From Alphaproteobacteria bacterium (GTDB lineage Bacteria > Pseudomonadota > Alphaproteobacteria > Micavibrionales > Micavibrionaceae), in NCBI GenBank assembly GCA_016764775.1, contig JAESRE010000018.1:1-43769 (forward strand): a DNA stretch of 43,769 bases, in the 5' to 3' direction. The notes beneath the pieces were generated by a model, which worked only from the letters and a program-made list of their open reading frames with translations, was not told the DNA's origin and did no database searches. Position numbers and translations under genes: made by a program. Below are positions 28,501 through 36,180 of the stretch, in pieces (positions within the stretch are counted from its first letter, which is position 1; every line of letters starts with the position of its first letter).

Positions 28501-28782
28501 CACGGTCAGCCCCATTGCACCATCCGTAGAGGCGGTCGACGTCATATAGAGCATGTTTTCAACGCCGTTGATTTGCTCCTCAAGCGGTGTCGCGACCGTT
28601 TCCGCAATAACGGCGGGGTTCGCCCCCGGGAATTGCGCACTGACCACGATAGATGGCGGAGAGACTTCCGGATACTCGGAAATCGGCAGATTAAAAATGG
28701 ATACTGCGCCTGCGATAAAAACGATGATCGACATGACAGACGCAAAAATCGGCCGGTCGATAAAATATCCGGAAATGTTCAT
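25564..28782 (-). CDS. RND multidrug efflux pump inner-membrane subunit (HAE-1, AcrB/MexB-like)
   Basis: This 1072-residue pump has the standard RND plan: N-terminal helix with FIDRPIFASVMSIIV, a periplasmic porter domain, helices 2-6, a second porter domain and helices 8-12. The proton-relay aspartates are present in GIVVDDAIVVVENVE (Asp410/Asp411), and the partner lysine is present in GLACKNAILIVEFARE near residue 950. Length and motifs match AcrB/MexB, which exports hydrophobic drugs using the proton gradient as trimers linked to adaptor and outer-membrane channel. A short extension at the C-terminus is rich in Lys, Thr and His. It follows the adaptor gene by 48 bases and lies directly upstream of the outer-membrane factor gene. 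The substrates cannot be read from sequence. Confidence 0.95.
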   Translation of the reverse strand: MNISGYFIDRPIFASVMSIIVFIAGAVSIFNLPISEYPEVSPPSIVVSAQFPGANPAVIAETVATPLEEQINGVENMLYMTSTASTDGAMGLTVTFAIGTDVDLAQQLVQNRVQQALPRLPEVTRQLGVTVVKSSPDLTMVVHLLSPDDRYDMLYLRNYGTLQVKDELAKIQGVGQVRVFGSGDYAMRIWLNPDKVAERDMTASEVIEAIRSQNVQVAAGVIGGPPYEDSVLVQLPVNVQGRLETAEQFEQIIIKRSENGTVTRLEDVARVELDAQSYSLRSMLNNKQAVAIPIFAAPGSNALELSQNVRSTMERLKEDMPPGVDYSIVYDPTVFVSDSIEAVIHTLLEAVFLVVLVVIVFLQTWRASIIPLLAVPVSIVGTFAFMLAFGFTINVLTLFGLILAIGIVVDDAIVVVENVERNIEEGKSPRDATIQAMKEVTGPIIATSLVLASVFIPIAFISGLTGQFYKQFALTIAIATFISTFNSLTLSPAMSALLLHDRNAPKDKISKAMDFCFGWFFNIFNKVFGKFQNGYSNGICRFITRRLFIMMILYALLIGATGASFNLVPKGFVPAQDKKYLIAIAQLPPGATLERTEEVMIQMGDIATSQPGVANAVQFPGLSINGFVNSPSAGVVFVPLDEFHERTSHEKSAQEIANALQQKFGAIDDAFVAVFPPPPVRGLGTAGGFKLQIQDRTDQGYAALDEAVQAVVGKAMQDPALAFPVLTNYNINMPQLYADLDRTKAQQLGIPIDEVFRTLQVYLGSLYVNDFNLFGRTYQVVAQADAEYRATPEDIISLQVRNVNGDMVPLGSVIKVEETFGPDTAVRYNGFRAADISGNPAPGYSSGQAQDAIVKILDETLPPGMDFEWTDLTYQQILAGNTAIYIFPLCILLVFLVLAAQYESLTLPLAVILIVPMAILSAILGIYLFGKFFHMGGDNNIFSQISLFVLAGLACKNAILIVEFARELEHKGLSIGKAARDAARLRLRPILMTSIAFIMGVLPLVTSHGAGAEMRQAIGVAVFCGMIGVTVFGLIFTPMFYVAVRKLEIMITGEEEGKEDDTHTHKTTKDAA

Positions 28783-28830
28783 GTCCCTAAAGCCCCTATG
28801 TTAGGTGTTCTTTCGAATAATAGTGTGTAC

Positions 28831-30075
28831 TTAGTGTGCCTGACTGGACTCGCCTTGTTCGGCGTCTCCGGCTTGACTTTGAGCAGCCTGCGCAGCAGCA
28901 GCGGCATCAGCTTCGGCCTGTGTTTGCGGCTTTACAGGCATTCCCGGACGCAATCGAATGATGCCTTCCGTAATGACTTTGTCGCCCGCTTCCAAACCTG
29001 ATGTGACAACGCGTTCTCCGCCCATGCTCTCGCCGATACGAATTTGGCGATACTCAACCATATTCTTGTCGTTCACGATGTAGACATATTTACGATCCTG
29101 GTCCGTACCGATCGCCCGTTCCGTCAGCAAAATCTTCTCCTGCTTTTCGGGCAAGCCCATCTTCACGCTCGCGAACATACCCGGTAACAAAGCACCGTCC
29201 TTGTTTTCGAACAGCGCCCGTGCACGGATAGTGCCGGAAGACGCGTCAATCTGGTTATCAAAGCTGTCAATAAAGCCGTCATATACCACACTGTCACCGC
29301 TCAGGATCAGCTTGACGGGAACCTTGCTCTCGCTCGCGCGGTCCTTGGCGTTTGTACGGATATATGTCAGGTATGTCTGCTCGTCGACTTCGAAGTCAGC
29401 GTATACAGCGGCTGTTGAAACGATTGTTGTCAGCAACGGTGCATTCGCACCTGCCTCGACAAGGTTGCCGACCTTGATTTCAGCGCGGCTGACGCGCCCT
29501 GTAATCGGTGCCTTCACATTCGCATAATCCAGATCGATTTGCGCGCGCTCAAGTCTGGCTTCAGCTGCTTTAATGCGTGCCCACGCCACATTGGATGTAC
29601 TTTTACGTTCGTCATAGATACGTTTGGAAATGGCGTTGGTTTTGATCAGTTCTTCCGCACGATTGGCTTCTTTCTGTGCCAGCGAAAATTCATTTTTCGA
29701 AACCTTCAGCTCCGCTTCGGCCTGATTGACCGCAGCTTGATACGGCTTGGTGTCGATGACGAACAATACATCACCCTGCTCGACCTGCTGACCGTCTTCG
29801 AATTTTACTTCGGTGATCGTTCCGCTGACTTGCGGGCGGATTTCGGCATATTCCACAGCTTCCAGTCTGGCTGAATATCCATTCCAGATCTGCACGGATT
29901 TGCTATCGACCTGTGTGTAAATTACTGGCATGGCCTGTTGCTGGCCACCGCCCGGGGCGCCACTTTCTGCGGCTTTGGCATCTGCGGGTTTTTTCTGGAA
30001 ATAATAATAGCCGCCGCCTATAGCCGCGACAGCGATTATGATGACCAGAAATTTTGTAAATGTTTTGGCTTTCAT
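28831..30075 (-). CDS. RND efflux periplasmic adaptor (membrane fusion protein, AcrA/MexA-like)
   Basis: This 414-residue adaptor is anchored by one N-terminal helix (about residues 9-27) with no lipobox cysteine, so it is a signal-anchored rather than acylated form. A lipoyl-like half-motif (EIRPQVSGTITEVKFEDGQ) precedes an alpha-helical hairpin (about 105-175), the second lipoyl half (ANVKAPITGRVSRAEIKVG), a beta barrel and a membrane-proximal domain. The C-terminal tail is rich in Ala, Gln and Glu and probably disordered. It bridges the RND pump and the outer-membrane channel. GGAGAG five bases before the ATG at 30075 is a strong ribosome-binding site. The gene lies 25 bases after tetR, which supports co-transcription. 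Confidence 0.93.
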   Translation of the reverse strand: MKAKTFTKFLVIIIAVAAIGGGYYYFQKKPADAKAAESGAPGGGQQQAMPVIYTQVDSKSVQIWNGYSARLEAVEYAEIRPQVSGTITEVKFEDGQQVEQGDVLFVIDTKPYQAAVNQAEAELKVSKNEFSLAQKEANRAEELIKTNAISKRIYDERKSTSNVAWARIKAAEARLERAQIDLDYANVKAPITGRVSRAEIKVGNLVEAGANAPLLTTIVSTAAVYADFEVDEQTYLTYIRTNAKDRASESKVPVKLILSGDSVVYDGFIDSFDNQIDASSGTIRARALFENKDGALLPGMFASVKMGLPEKQEKILLTERAIGTDQDRKYVYIVNDKNMVEYRQIRIGESMGGERVVTSGLEAGDKVITEGIIRLRPGMPVKPQTQAEADAAAAAQAAQSQAGDAEQGESSQAH

Positions 30076-30100
30076 TGTTCTCTCTCCAAAAATTTTATAA

Positions 30101-30739
30101 TCACGCAGATTTTTTCAACGCAGATTGATCCAGACCGATCAACGTAAACAGCCCCGTTCTCAGGTCGCGTTTCATCGGCTCCAAACTGTTTTGTATACGG
30201 GCAAGCATCAACTGCCCCATTACAAATGTGTAAATCTTATAGGCCGTCGCCTCGACATCCGTGTCGGCGGCAATCAACCCTTCATCGAGCATGTCACGCA
30301 GCGCATCTTCGTAATAACGGCGCTTTCGCATGATGATGCCTTCGACCTTTTCACGTATTTGCGGGTCCTGCGGAGCCATCTCACTAGCGAGGCTTACAAA
30401 CGGGCAACCGCATACCATGCCGTATTTTTCAGCAGCTTCTTCCTGATGGGCCAAGCCGTATTCCATCAACTTCTCAAAACGTTCGACGGGCGGCACCGAC
30501 TTATCAAAAAGCTCATGCATCATGCATTTAAACTCAGAATACGCTTTATCCATCGCAGCTACGGCCAGATCGATCTTCGACGGGAAGAAGTGATAAAAAC
30601 TGCCTTTGCGTACATCGGCGGCCTTACAAATCTCATCAACACTGACCGCGCCATAGCTTGATTTCCAAATCAAGTCTATCGCGGTGTCTATAAGTCGTTC
30701 TTTTGTCGACGTTTTCTGGGGTTCTTGTTGCACTGCCAT
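30101..30739 (-). CDS. TetR/AcrR-family transcriptional regulator of the efflux operon
   Basis: This 212-residue one-component repressor has an N-terminal helix-turn-helix (about residues 33-53) ending in the family signature KGSFYHFFPSK. The ligand domain carries two cysteines close together, Cys110 and Cys112, in VCGCPFVSLASEM. This region resembles the part of NemR that holds its redox-active cysteine (my alignment by eye). The inducer could therefore be an electrophile or oxidant, but a plain hydrophobic ligand is equally possible. A perfect inverted repeat overlaps its own promoter (30766-30785), which points to autorepression and control of the downstream adaptor, pump and channel genes as one operon. 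Confidence 0.9.
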   Translation of the reverse strand: MAVQQEPQKTSTKERLIDTAIDLIWKSSYGAVSVDEICKAADVRKGSFYHFFPSKIDLAVAAMDKAYSEFKCMMHELFDKSVPPVERFEKLMEYGLAHQEEAAEKYGMVCGCPFVSLASEMAPQDPQIREKVEGIIMRKRRYYEDALRDMLDEGLIAADTDVEATAYKIYTFVMGQLMLARIQNSLEPMKRDLRTGLFTLIGLDQSALKKSA

Positions 30740-30755
30740 ATTTTTCTCTGCTACA

Positions 30756-30783
30756 GATATATCCCAGTTGACTGACCAGTCAA
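30756..30783 (-). promoter_or_regulatory. Putative sigma70 promoter of the tetR-efflux operon
   Basis: On the minus strand TTGACT (30783-30778) and TATATC (30761-30756) are 16 bases apart. Transcription would start about 10 bases ahead of the tetR ATG, giving a very short leader. The -35 element lies inside the inverted repeat at 30766-30785, so a bound repressor would block polymerase. Confidence 0.6.
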
Positions 30784-30785
30784 CT
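30766..30785. promoter_or_regulatory. Probable TetR operator: perfect 9-bp inverted repeat
   Basis: AGTTGACTG (30766-30774) and CAGTCAACT (30777-30785) are exact reverse complements with a 2-base centre (AC). The size and symmetry fit a TetR-family operator. It overlaps the tetR promoter -35 and begins 27 bases from the tetR start codon, which suggests autoregulation. It also carries TTGACT on the plus strand, pointing towards tRNA-Trp. Confidence 0.75.
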
Positions 30786-30909
30786 CAAAAAATTAAAATT
30801 TTTACGGTTTTTTATTGGTGTGTTGCAAAAATGACTCAGACTTGATTTGGGTTTAAGTCTTGTCATTTTCCGAAAATGCCAGTAAGTATATGGCACTTTT
30901 GGGAAGTTT

Positions 30910-30985
30910 AGGGGTATAGCTCAGTTGGTAGAGCGACGGTCTCCAAAACCGTAGGTCGCGGGTTCAAGTCCTGCTGCCCCTGCCA
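30910..30985 (+). tRNA. trpT: tRNA-Trp (anticodon CCA)
   Basis: A 76-base cloverleaf can be folded. The acceptor stem AGGGGTA pairs with TGCCCCT, including one G-T pair. The D arm contains GCTCAGTTGGTAGAGC. The anticodon stem ACGGT/ACCGT holds the loop CTCCAAA with anticodon CCA at 30943-30945. The T arm is GCGGGTTCAAGTCCTGC with the canonical GGTTCAA. The 3' CCA (30983-30985) is encoded, with discriminator G at 30982. In many proteobacteria this gene lies between tuf and secE; here it stands alone after the efflux operon, 12.7 kb from the tuf end at the window edge. Confidence 0.97.
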
Positions 30986-30988
30986 TTT

Positions 30989-31180
30989 TCAATATTCCTT
31001 ATTCAGTGACTTCCAAACTCGCCATATCGATGACATAGCAGTGGGCGATATCTGTCTTGGCAGATGCTTGAATGCCTCGTTTATTTCACCCATGACGGTC
31101 AATAATGGAATGTGGAGTTGGATAGAGAACAAGAAAAGCTGATCCTTCCGCCTGAGACTGCGCCTAACGACGATGCAAAA
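30989..31180 (-). pseudogene. Possible decayed IS4-type transposase fragment
   Basis: The 254-base gap between tRNA-Trp and the antiporter operon has no intact gene. On the minus strand a 63-codon open stretch, beginning right after an in-frame TGA at 31183-31181 and ending at 30989, encodes RRKDQLFLFSIQLHIPLL followed by TVMGEINEAF. By eye this resembles the RRRDRLfL...LLTLLGA region of IS4-type DDE transposases. The reading continues upstream of the TGA for about 20 more codons, consistent with decay. No terminal inverted repeats or target duplications were found. The resemblance is short, so the call is weak. Two small plus-strand frames cross the same region and are no better supported. 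Confidence 0.3.
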
Positions 31181-31239
31181 TCAGCCCGCGAGAAAGCGGA
31201 TTGCGACCTTATGCATGCTATGGGTATTCCTGCGTTGTG

Positions 31240-32952
31240 CTAGAGCACGTAATAGAGCATCAGGTAAAACCCGAGTAAAACAGCAACCCACAGAACCATG
31301 CTGCCGATCGGCCATGTGCGGGCCAGCACCCCTTCAGGGCCGTGGTGACGGGTAAGGTTGCGGATAAATACAATCTGCACCATGCCGCAAGCCAGCCTGA
31401 GAGCACCATTATAAACCGGTTTCATCATCGCCATGCCGCAACGGATAGAGCATGGCAGAAACTTGCGGTACAGCCATTCCACATCGATATTCGTCGAGCG
31501 AAGTTCGGGCGGATAAAGGCCGCGCAGGTTGAGCCAGACAAACGCCAATGCAGAGAAGCACAGTAGCTGCATCTGGGTCAGGACGTGGGTTGTGTCATAG
31601 GCTGTGTAATCCGTTTCGAACGGCAGAAAGCTGTAGAGCACACGCGGATAGCAGCCGATACCTATACAGAGTGCGGCCGCCAGTCCCATCGCCATAAGCA
31701 TATTGCGGGGCGGTTCGGACGGGCGCAAACCGGAATCATGGGCGAAGAACGCGAAATACGGAATCTTGATCCCCGCATGGTGGAACACACCTGCGGCAGC
31801 AAACAGAAGCGCCAGCCATATCCAGTCATAGCCTTCATATATAACCGCGCTCATGATCATAGCTTTGCTGACAAAGCCGCTAAAGAGCGGGAAGGCGGAA
31901 ATAGACGCCGCACCCACGATACACAGGATAGTGGTTTTCGGCATGGTCTTGTACAGGCCACCAAGGTCAGAGCCGTTGATGCGTCCTGTCATGTGCAGGA
32001 CCGCACCCATGGACATAAACAGCAGGCCTTTGTAAATCACATGGTTAAAGGCGGTCGCAACGGCGCCATTGATGGCCAGTTCCGTACCGATACCGATACC
32101 AACGACCATGAAACCGATCTGGTTAATCATTGAATAGGCGAGCACGCGGCGCAGATCGTTTTCAATCACGGCATAAAAGATCGGGAAGCACGCCATAATC
32201 GCGCCGATATAAATCAATATGTCTTCGCCCGGGAAACCTCGCGCCAATAGGTAAACAGCCGTTTTAGTTGTAAAGATGCTCAAGAAGACAGACCCCGTCG
32301 GGGTTGCTTCCGGATACGCATCCGTAACCCAGTTATGCATGAGCGGGAAGGCGGCCTTGATGCCGACGGCGAGGAAAATCAATACGCCTGCAACGGTATC
32401 GAGGCTCATCTGTGTCAGGGACAACGAACCCGTATCGCTGTAAACAAACAGCGCACCCGCCAACAACAGAACACCGGAGATGACCTGTATAATCAGGTAG
32501 CGCATGCCCGAAGCAATCGCTTTATCCGTGCCGCGCGCCCAGATTAAAAAGGTCGAACTTACGGCCATGACTTCGAGGAAGACAAACAGGGTAATTAAAT
32601 CGCCGGCGAAAACCGCACCCAATGCGGCACCGGCATAGATCAAACCGCTGACATGCTGGTGCGTGTCCTTTATGTGCAGGGAGAAAAGCACCGCCATGAA
32701 CGCGGCGATATTAAAGAGATAGCCAAAAAGAAGGCTGAGCTTGTCCGTCCTGAAAGGGGTCAGCTCATAACTCATAAGCTGCGTTGTGTAGGATATCTCC
32801 TCCCCTTGTCCCGTCTGCCACAAGAATATGCCGCTGATTACAGGTGCTGCAATCATGAGCAGGCTGCGGAGATGCCCTCTGGTGAAGAGCGCCAATACAG
32901 CAAAGAGGAAAAACACCATGTAGGACGGCATGCCGCCAAACAGTTCAATCAT
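31240..32952 (-). CDS. Mrp/NuoL-like proton-channel subunit (third D-type copy)
   Basis: This 570-residue protein has about 14-16 hydrophobic helices and the proton-conducting transporter motif. The conserved channel residues are all present: Glu127 in LFVFLEVMAVSS (helix 5), Lys199 in AVGIKAAFPLMHNWV (helix 7) and Lys230 in FTTKTAVYLLARGF (helix 8). A conserved ENDLRRVLAYSMINQIGFM follows. It has an extra C-terminal region of roughly 100 residues beyond the usual MrpD length, ending in additional helices. It forms the tail of the antiporter operon and overlaps the small protein gene by four bases. It presumably adds another ion-translocation channel to the complex. NuoN/NuoL membership is unlikely because no other complex I genes are present. 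Confidence 0.85.
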   Translation of the reverse strand: MIELFGGMPSYMVFFLFAVLALFTRGHLRSLLMIAAPVISGIFLWQTGQGEEISYTTQLMSYELTPFRTDKLSLLFGYLFNIAAFMAVLFSLHIKDTHQHVSGLIYAGAALGAVFAGDLITLFVFLEVMAVSSTFLIWARGTDKAIASGMRYLIIQVISGVLLLAGALFVYSDTGSLSLTQMSLDTVAGVLIFLAVGIKAAFPLMHNWVTDAYPEATPTGSVFLSIFTTKTAVYLLARGFPGEDILIYIGAIMACFPIFYAVIENDLRRVLAYSMINQIGFMVVGIGIGTELAINGAVATAFNHVIYKGLLFMSMGAVLHMTGRINGSDLGGLYKTMPKTTILCIVGAASISAFPLFSGFVSKAMIMSAVIYEGYDWIWLALLFAAAGVFHHAGIKIPYFAFFAHDSGLRPSEPPRNMLMAMGLAAALCIGIGCYPRVLYSFLPFETDYTAYDTTHVLTQMQLLCFSALAFVWLNLRGLYPPELRSTNIDVEWLYRKFLPCSIRCGMAMMKPVYNGALRLACGMVQIVFIRNLTRHHGPEGVLARTWPIGSMVLWVAVLLGFYLMLYYVL

Positions 32953-33224
32953 GCGTCGCCTCCCCCGTTACCGCTTTCATAGTAATCTTCGTCACGCATA
33001 ACGGCTTTACGCATCAGGGTCGCCAGAAGAACCAGAATGACACAAGCGACAAAACCGAAAACGGCATAGAAGGCGGGAAAGTTTTCCCAGTCATGATAGG
33101 TGTGTCTGTGAACAATAAAGTCCGCCGCGACCAAACCGGCACACAGCACATAAAACGCGTAAATGATGCGCTTTACGTTTTGTTTCTTATCCAGAAAATA
33201 TGTTTTCTCGTCTTTCACACTCAT
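32949..33224 (-). CDS. Small two-helix membrane protein of the antiporter operon
   Basis: This 91-residue protein has two hydrophobic helices (about residues 19-37 and 49-69) separated by a polar loop rich in His and Asp (HRHTYHDWENF). It has a basic N-terminus and an acidic, glycine-rich tail. I do not recognise its family. It is wedged between two D-type antiporter subunits with 4-base ATGA overlaps on both sides, so it is translated with them and is probably an accessory subunit of the complex. Size and two-helix topology recall small structural subunits, but no homology is claimed. It is not a remnant: both ends are precisely fitted to its neighbours. Confidence 0.75.
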   Translation of the reverse strand: MSVKDEKTYFLDKKQNVKRIIYAFYVLCAGLVAADFIVHRHTYHDWENFPAFYAVFGFVACVILVLLATLMRKAVMRDEDYYESGNGGGDA

Positions 33225-34693
33225 GATGCCCCCTCATATAACAATGCGGCCAGCTCATACAGTTTTTCAGGACAGATAAACAATACAAGGCATCCGATGG
33301 CAGTAATGCCGATACCGACCAGACACGGCCATGGCGCCTCTTTTATCTCAACCGGCTGATCCTTGTTCTCGCCACCGAAGAATCCCTGCACGGGGATAGG
33401 CAGCAAGTACGCGATATTCAAAAGCGAGCTGATCATAAGTGCGCCCATCAAGACCAGATATCCCGCTTCCAGTGTACCAAGCATCAAATACCATTTGCTC
33501 CATGTACCTGCGGCGGGTGGTAAACCGATAATGCTCAAGCTGCCGATAAAGAATGCCAGCATGGTTATCGGCATCGCACGGCCCAGCCCCTTCATGTCGC
33601 TGATTTCGGTTTTGGCGGTCGCGACATAAATCGCGCCTGCACAGAAAAACAGCGTGATCTTACCAAAGGCATGGGTCGCGATTTGCATCGCCGACCCTTC
33701 GATACCCGCCTGTGTGGCGAGCAATGCGCCGAGCGTGACATAGCCGAGCTGCGACACTGTGGAATAAGCCAGCCGCGCTTTCAGGTTGTCTTTCGTCATC
33801 GCAACCAAGGACGCCAGCAAAATACTTGCGCCCGCGATGTAGAGCAGGATTTCGCGAGCATCCAGATCCAGTAATAAATCCGCACCGAAGATATAGACCG
33901 CAATTTTCAGCAAGGTGAAAACACCCGCCTTCACAACCGCCACCGCGTGCAACAACGCACTGACAGGTGTCGGCGCAACCATCGCCGAAGGTAACCAGCG
34001 GTGGAACGGCATCAAGGCGGCTTTACCCGCGCCATAGAAGAACAGTAACAATAACGCGCCCGCGACCAGCGGATTTACATCATCGGGAAAGACGCCGCCC
34101 ACTTGAAAATCCAGCGTGCCCGCAACGGAATACGTCCAGATAATCGCAGGCAGGAAAAATGCGATGGATGTGGTCAGCAAGATGCCCAGATAAACACGGG
34201 CGCCTTTTCGGGCTTCGTCCGTGCCTTTATGCGCAACCAGCGGATATGTCGACAGGGTCAGCATTTCATAGAACACAAACAGCGTCAGCAGGTTCGCCGA
34301 AAATGCGAGTGCCAGCGTGAAAGCAATCGCCAGTGCAAAACATATATAAAACCGCGTCTGATTCTGTTCATTCGCGCCGCGCATATACCCGATGGCGTAG
34401 ACGGATGTGACGATCCAAAGGAAACTCGCGATCAGGGCGAACAGCATACCCAGCGGTTCGAGGCTGAATGCCAGCGTTATACCGGGCACGGGTTCGGCAA
34501 ACGTGTATTCATACACTTCGCCGTTCAACACACCGGGCAGGAATTGCAAAACCATCAGGAAGGTTGCAACCCCCGTCAGCAGCGTTACGCCCTCACGTAT
34601 ATTCGGAAATCTGCCCGTGATCGCGATCAACAGCGCGCCAAGAACAGGCAACAAAGCCGTCGCAGGCATCATCAATTCGGGAGACAAGATCAT
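33221..34693 (-). CDS. Mrp antiporter channel subunit, MrpA-N/MrpD-like (second D-type copy)
   Basis: This 490-residue polytopic protein carries the proton-conducting transporter domain. Glu143 lies in LFVFYEMLTLSTYP, Lys224 in FYGAGKAALMPFHRWLP and Lys255 in HAVAVVKAGVFTLLK. The segment SAMVAPTPVSALLHAVAVVK is closer to the N-terminal half of MrpA and NuoL than to MrpD. I therefore read it as the stand-alone equivalent of the missing MrpA channel domain. It overlaps the mrpD gene upstream and the small protein gene downstream, each by four bases. It lacks the long lateral helix and C-terminal domains of full MrpA, since its length ends at the core fold. Confidence 0.87.
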   Translation of the reverse strand: MILSPELMMPATALLPVLGALLIAITGRFPNIREGVTLLTGVATFLMVLQFLPGVLNGEVYEYTFAEPVPGITLAFSLEPLGMLFALIASFLWIVTSVYAIGYMRGANEQNQTRFYICFALAIAFTLALAFSANLLTLFVFYEMLTLSTYPLVAHKGTDEARKGARVYLGILLTTSIAFFLPAIIWTYSVAGTLDFQVGGVFPDDVNPLVAGALLLLFFYGAGKAALMPFHRWLPSAMVAPTPVSALLHAVAVVKAGVFTLLKIAVYIFGADLLLDLDAREILLYIAGASILLASLVAMTKDNLKARLAYSTVSQLGYVTLGALLATQAGIEGSAMQIATHAFGKITLFFCAGAIYVATAKTEISDMKGLGRAMPITMLAFFIGSLSIIGLPPAAGTWSKWYLMLGTLEAGYLVLMGALMISSLLNIAYLLPIPVQGFFGGENKDQPVEIKEAPWPCLVGIGITAIGCLVLFICPEKLYELAALLYEGAS

Positions 34694-36180
34694 GGTGTGC
34701 CCCCCATCAGGCTTTCTGCAGCCTGTGTCGCGGCACCGACACTGAGTTGCGTATCAATGCCGAAATATATTGTCGCCAACGCCAGCGCCCATGTCGGGAT
34801 GAGTAATGCCATCGGGGCTTCCACCTTTTCGTCATTGCCTGGGGCCTGAAAATATGCGGCTTCTACAACACGCCAGATATAGGCTACGGCCAACAAAGAC
34901 CCCGCCAAGACGCTGAATATAATCACAGCACCGGCAAGGCCATGCTCCAGAGCCGCCATAACCAGATACCATTTGCTGATGAAGCCAGCCGTCAGCGGCA
35001 TTCCGATCAGACCGAGGCCGCCAACGACAAAGGCCGCCATAGTCAGAGGCATGGTTTTGCCCAGCCCTTTGAAATCTTCGATACGGGCGCTGCCATGACG
35101 GTAGTAAACACAGCCAAGAGCCATGAACAGACAGCCTTTCATAATGGCGTGATTGAACATGTGCAGGATACCCGCGCTCAAGCCCGCTACACTGATCAAG
35201 GCTACACCGATCATCATGTAACCGATCTGGGCGATACTGGAATAGGCCAGCACGTGTTTGATATTCGTCTGGAATATCGCGGTCAGAGAGCCGCTGAATA
35301 CTGCCAACACGGACAAGAAAATAAGGATGAATTGCAGCGGCATTTCACCGAAGGCAAATTCGACACCGAAGATGGTGAAAATGAAACGGAGAAGCGCATA
35401 GAGTGCGACTTTGGTTGATGTCGCGGCCAGAAAAACAGTTACGGTGGATGGCGCATAGCCATACGCATTCGGCAGCCAGATATGCAACGGAAACAGTGCG
35501 AGCTTGATGCTCAAGCCGACAATGATGAATGCAAAAGCGGCACGCACCGTATTGGTGTCCATCACTTCCGGCAGGCGGGCTGCTAGGTCGGCCATATTCA
35601 ACGTACCCGTCATCATATACAGGAAGCCGATACCGATGAGCAGCATGGTCGCCCCGATCGTCCCCATAATTAGATACTGGAACGATGCCGTCAGGGCGCG
35701 GTTATCCTTGCCGAAGCTGATCAGGATATAAGAGGATAGCGACGAGATTTCCAAAAAGACGAACAGGTTAAACGCGTCACCCGTAATCGTAATGCCGAGC
35801 AAACCCGCCAGACACAGGAGCAACGCTGTGTAAAACAGCGCAAAGCTCTGCGGTGCGATTTCCTTTGCAATACTTTTGCGGGCAAAAGCCAGCGTCACCG
35901 TTGCAATACCCGAGACCAGCATGAGCACGAACGCACTCAGCTCATCAATGCGGTATTCGATACCCCACGGAGGTTCCCATCCGCCCATTGTGTAGGAAAG
36001 GACACCTTCATTAGAGACCTGTTCGAACAGATTGATCGCGACGACGAAACTGCCGAGCGTTGCCACGAAAGCGAGCAACCACGCGATGCCGTTTTTACGC
36101 ACCAGAAAACAAATCGGTGCGGTCAGTAAAGGTAAAAGAACCTGTAGCGCCGGTAGATTGGCCAGAACCACTTCCATCAT
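34690..36180 (-). CDS. mrpD: Na+(K+)/H+ antiporter subunit MrpD
   Basis: This 496-residue protein has about 14 helices and is the canonical MrpD. Glu144 is in LFVFLEISSLSSYIL, Lys226 in VGLSIKLALFPLHIWLP and Lys257 in AATSTKVALYALLR. These lie seven residues downstream of the positions I recall for the functionally important residues of Bacillus MrpD. SIAQIGYMMIG and HAIMKGCLFMALGC mark the second half-channel. It moves protons through the inner membrane as part of the hetero-oligomeric cation/proton antiporter. It overlaps mrpC by four bases upstream and the second D-type gene by four bases downstream. Confidence 0.93.
   Translation of the reverse strand: MMEVVLANLPALQVLLPLLTAPICFLVRKNGIAWLLAFVATLGSFVVAINLFEQVSNEGVLSYTMGGWEPPWGIEYRIDELSAFVLMLVSGIATVTLAFARKSIAKEIAPQSFALFYTALLLCLAGLLGITITGDAFNLFVFLEISSLSSYILISFGKDNRALTASFQYLIMGTIGATMLLIGIGFLYMMTGTLNMADLAARLPEVMDTNTVRAAFAFIIVGLSIKLALFPLHIWLPNAYGYAPSTVTVFLAATSTKVALYALLRFIFTIFGVEFAFGEMPLQFILIFLSVLAVFSGSLTAIFQTNIKHVLAYSSIAQIGYMMIGVALISVAGLSAGILHMFNHAIMKGCLFMALGCVYYRHGSARIEDFKGLGKTMPLTMAAFVVGGLGLIGMPLTAGFISKWYLVMAALEHGLAGAVIIFSVLAGSLLAVAYIWRVVEAAYFQAPGNDEKVEAPMALLIPTWALALATIYFGIDTQLSVGAATQAAESLMGGTP

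Noticed and set aside
30841-30866. Short inverted repeat AGACTT/AAGTCT upstream of tRNA-Trp
   Set aside because: Only six base pairs with an 11-base loop; easily expected by chance in AT-rich spacer, and no good promoter boxes align with it.
31112-31243. Plus-strand 43-codon frame from a GTG (encoding ELDREQEKLILPPE) ending at TAG 31243
   Set aside because: It lacks a convincing ribosome-binding site, overlaps the end of the antiporter gene and lies antisense to the possible transposase fragment; no family is recognisable.
31173-31355. Plus-strand 60-codon frame starting MQNQPARKR
   Set aside because: More than half runs antisense through the antiporter subunit gene and its composition is Arg/Ala-rich shadow coding.
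34103-34849. Plus-strand frame of 248 codons rich in Gln and Arg
   Set aside because: It is antisense to two Mrp channel genes; its Gln/Arg-rich composition is what hydrophobic codons give on the opposite strand.
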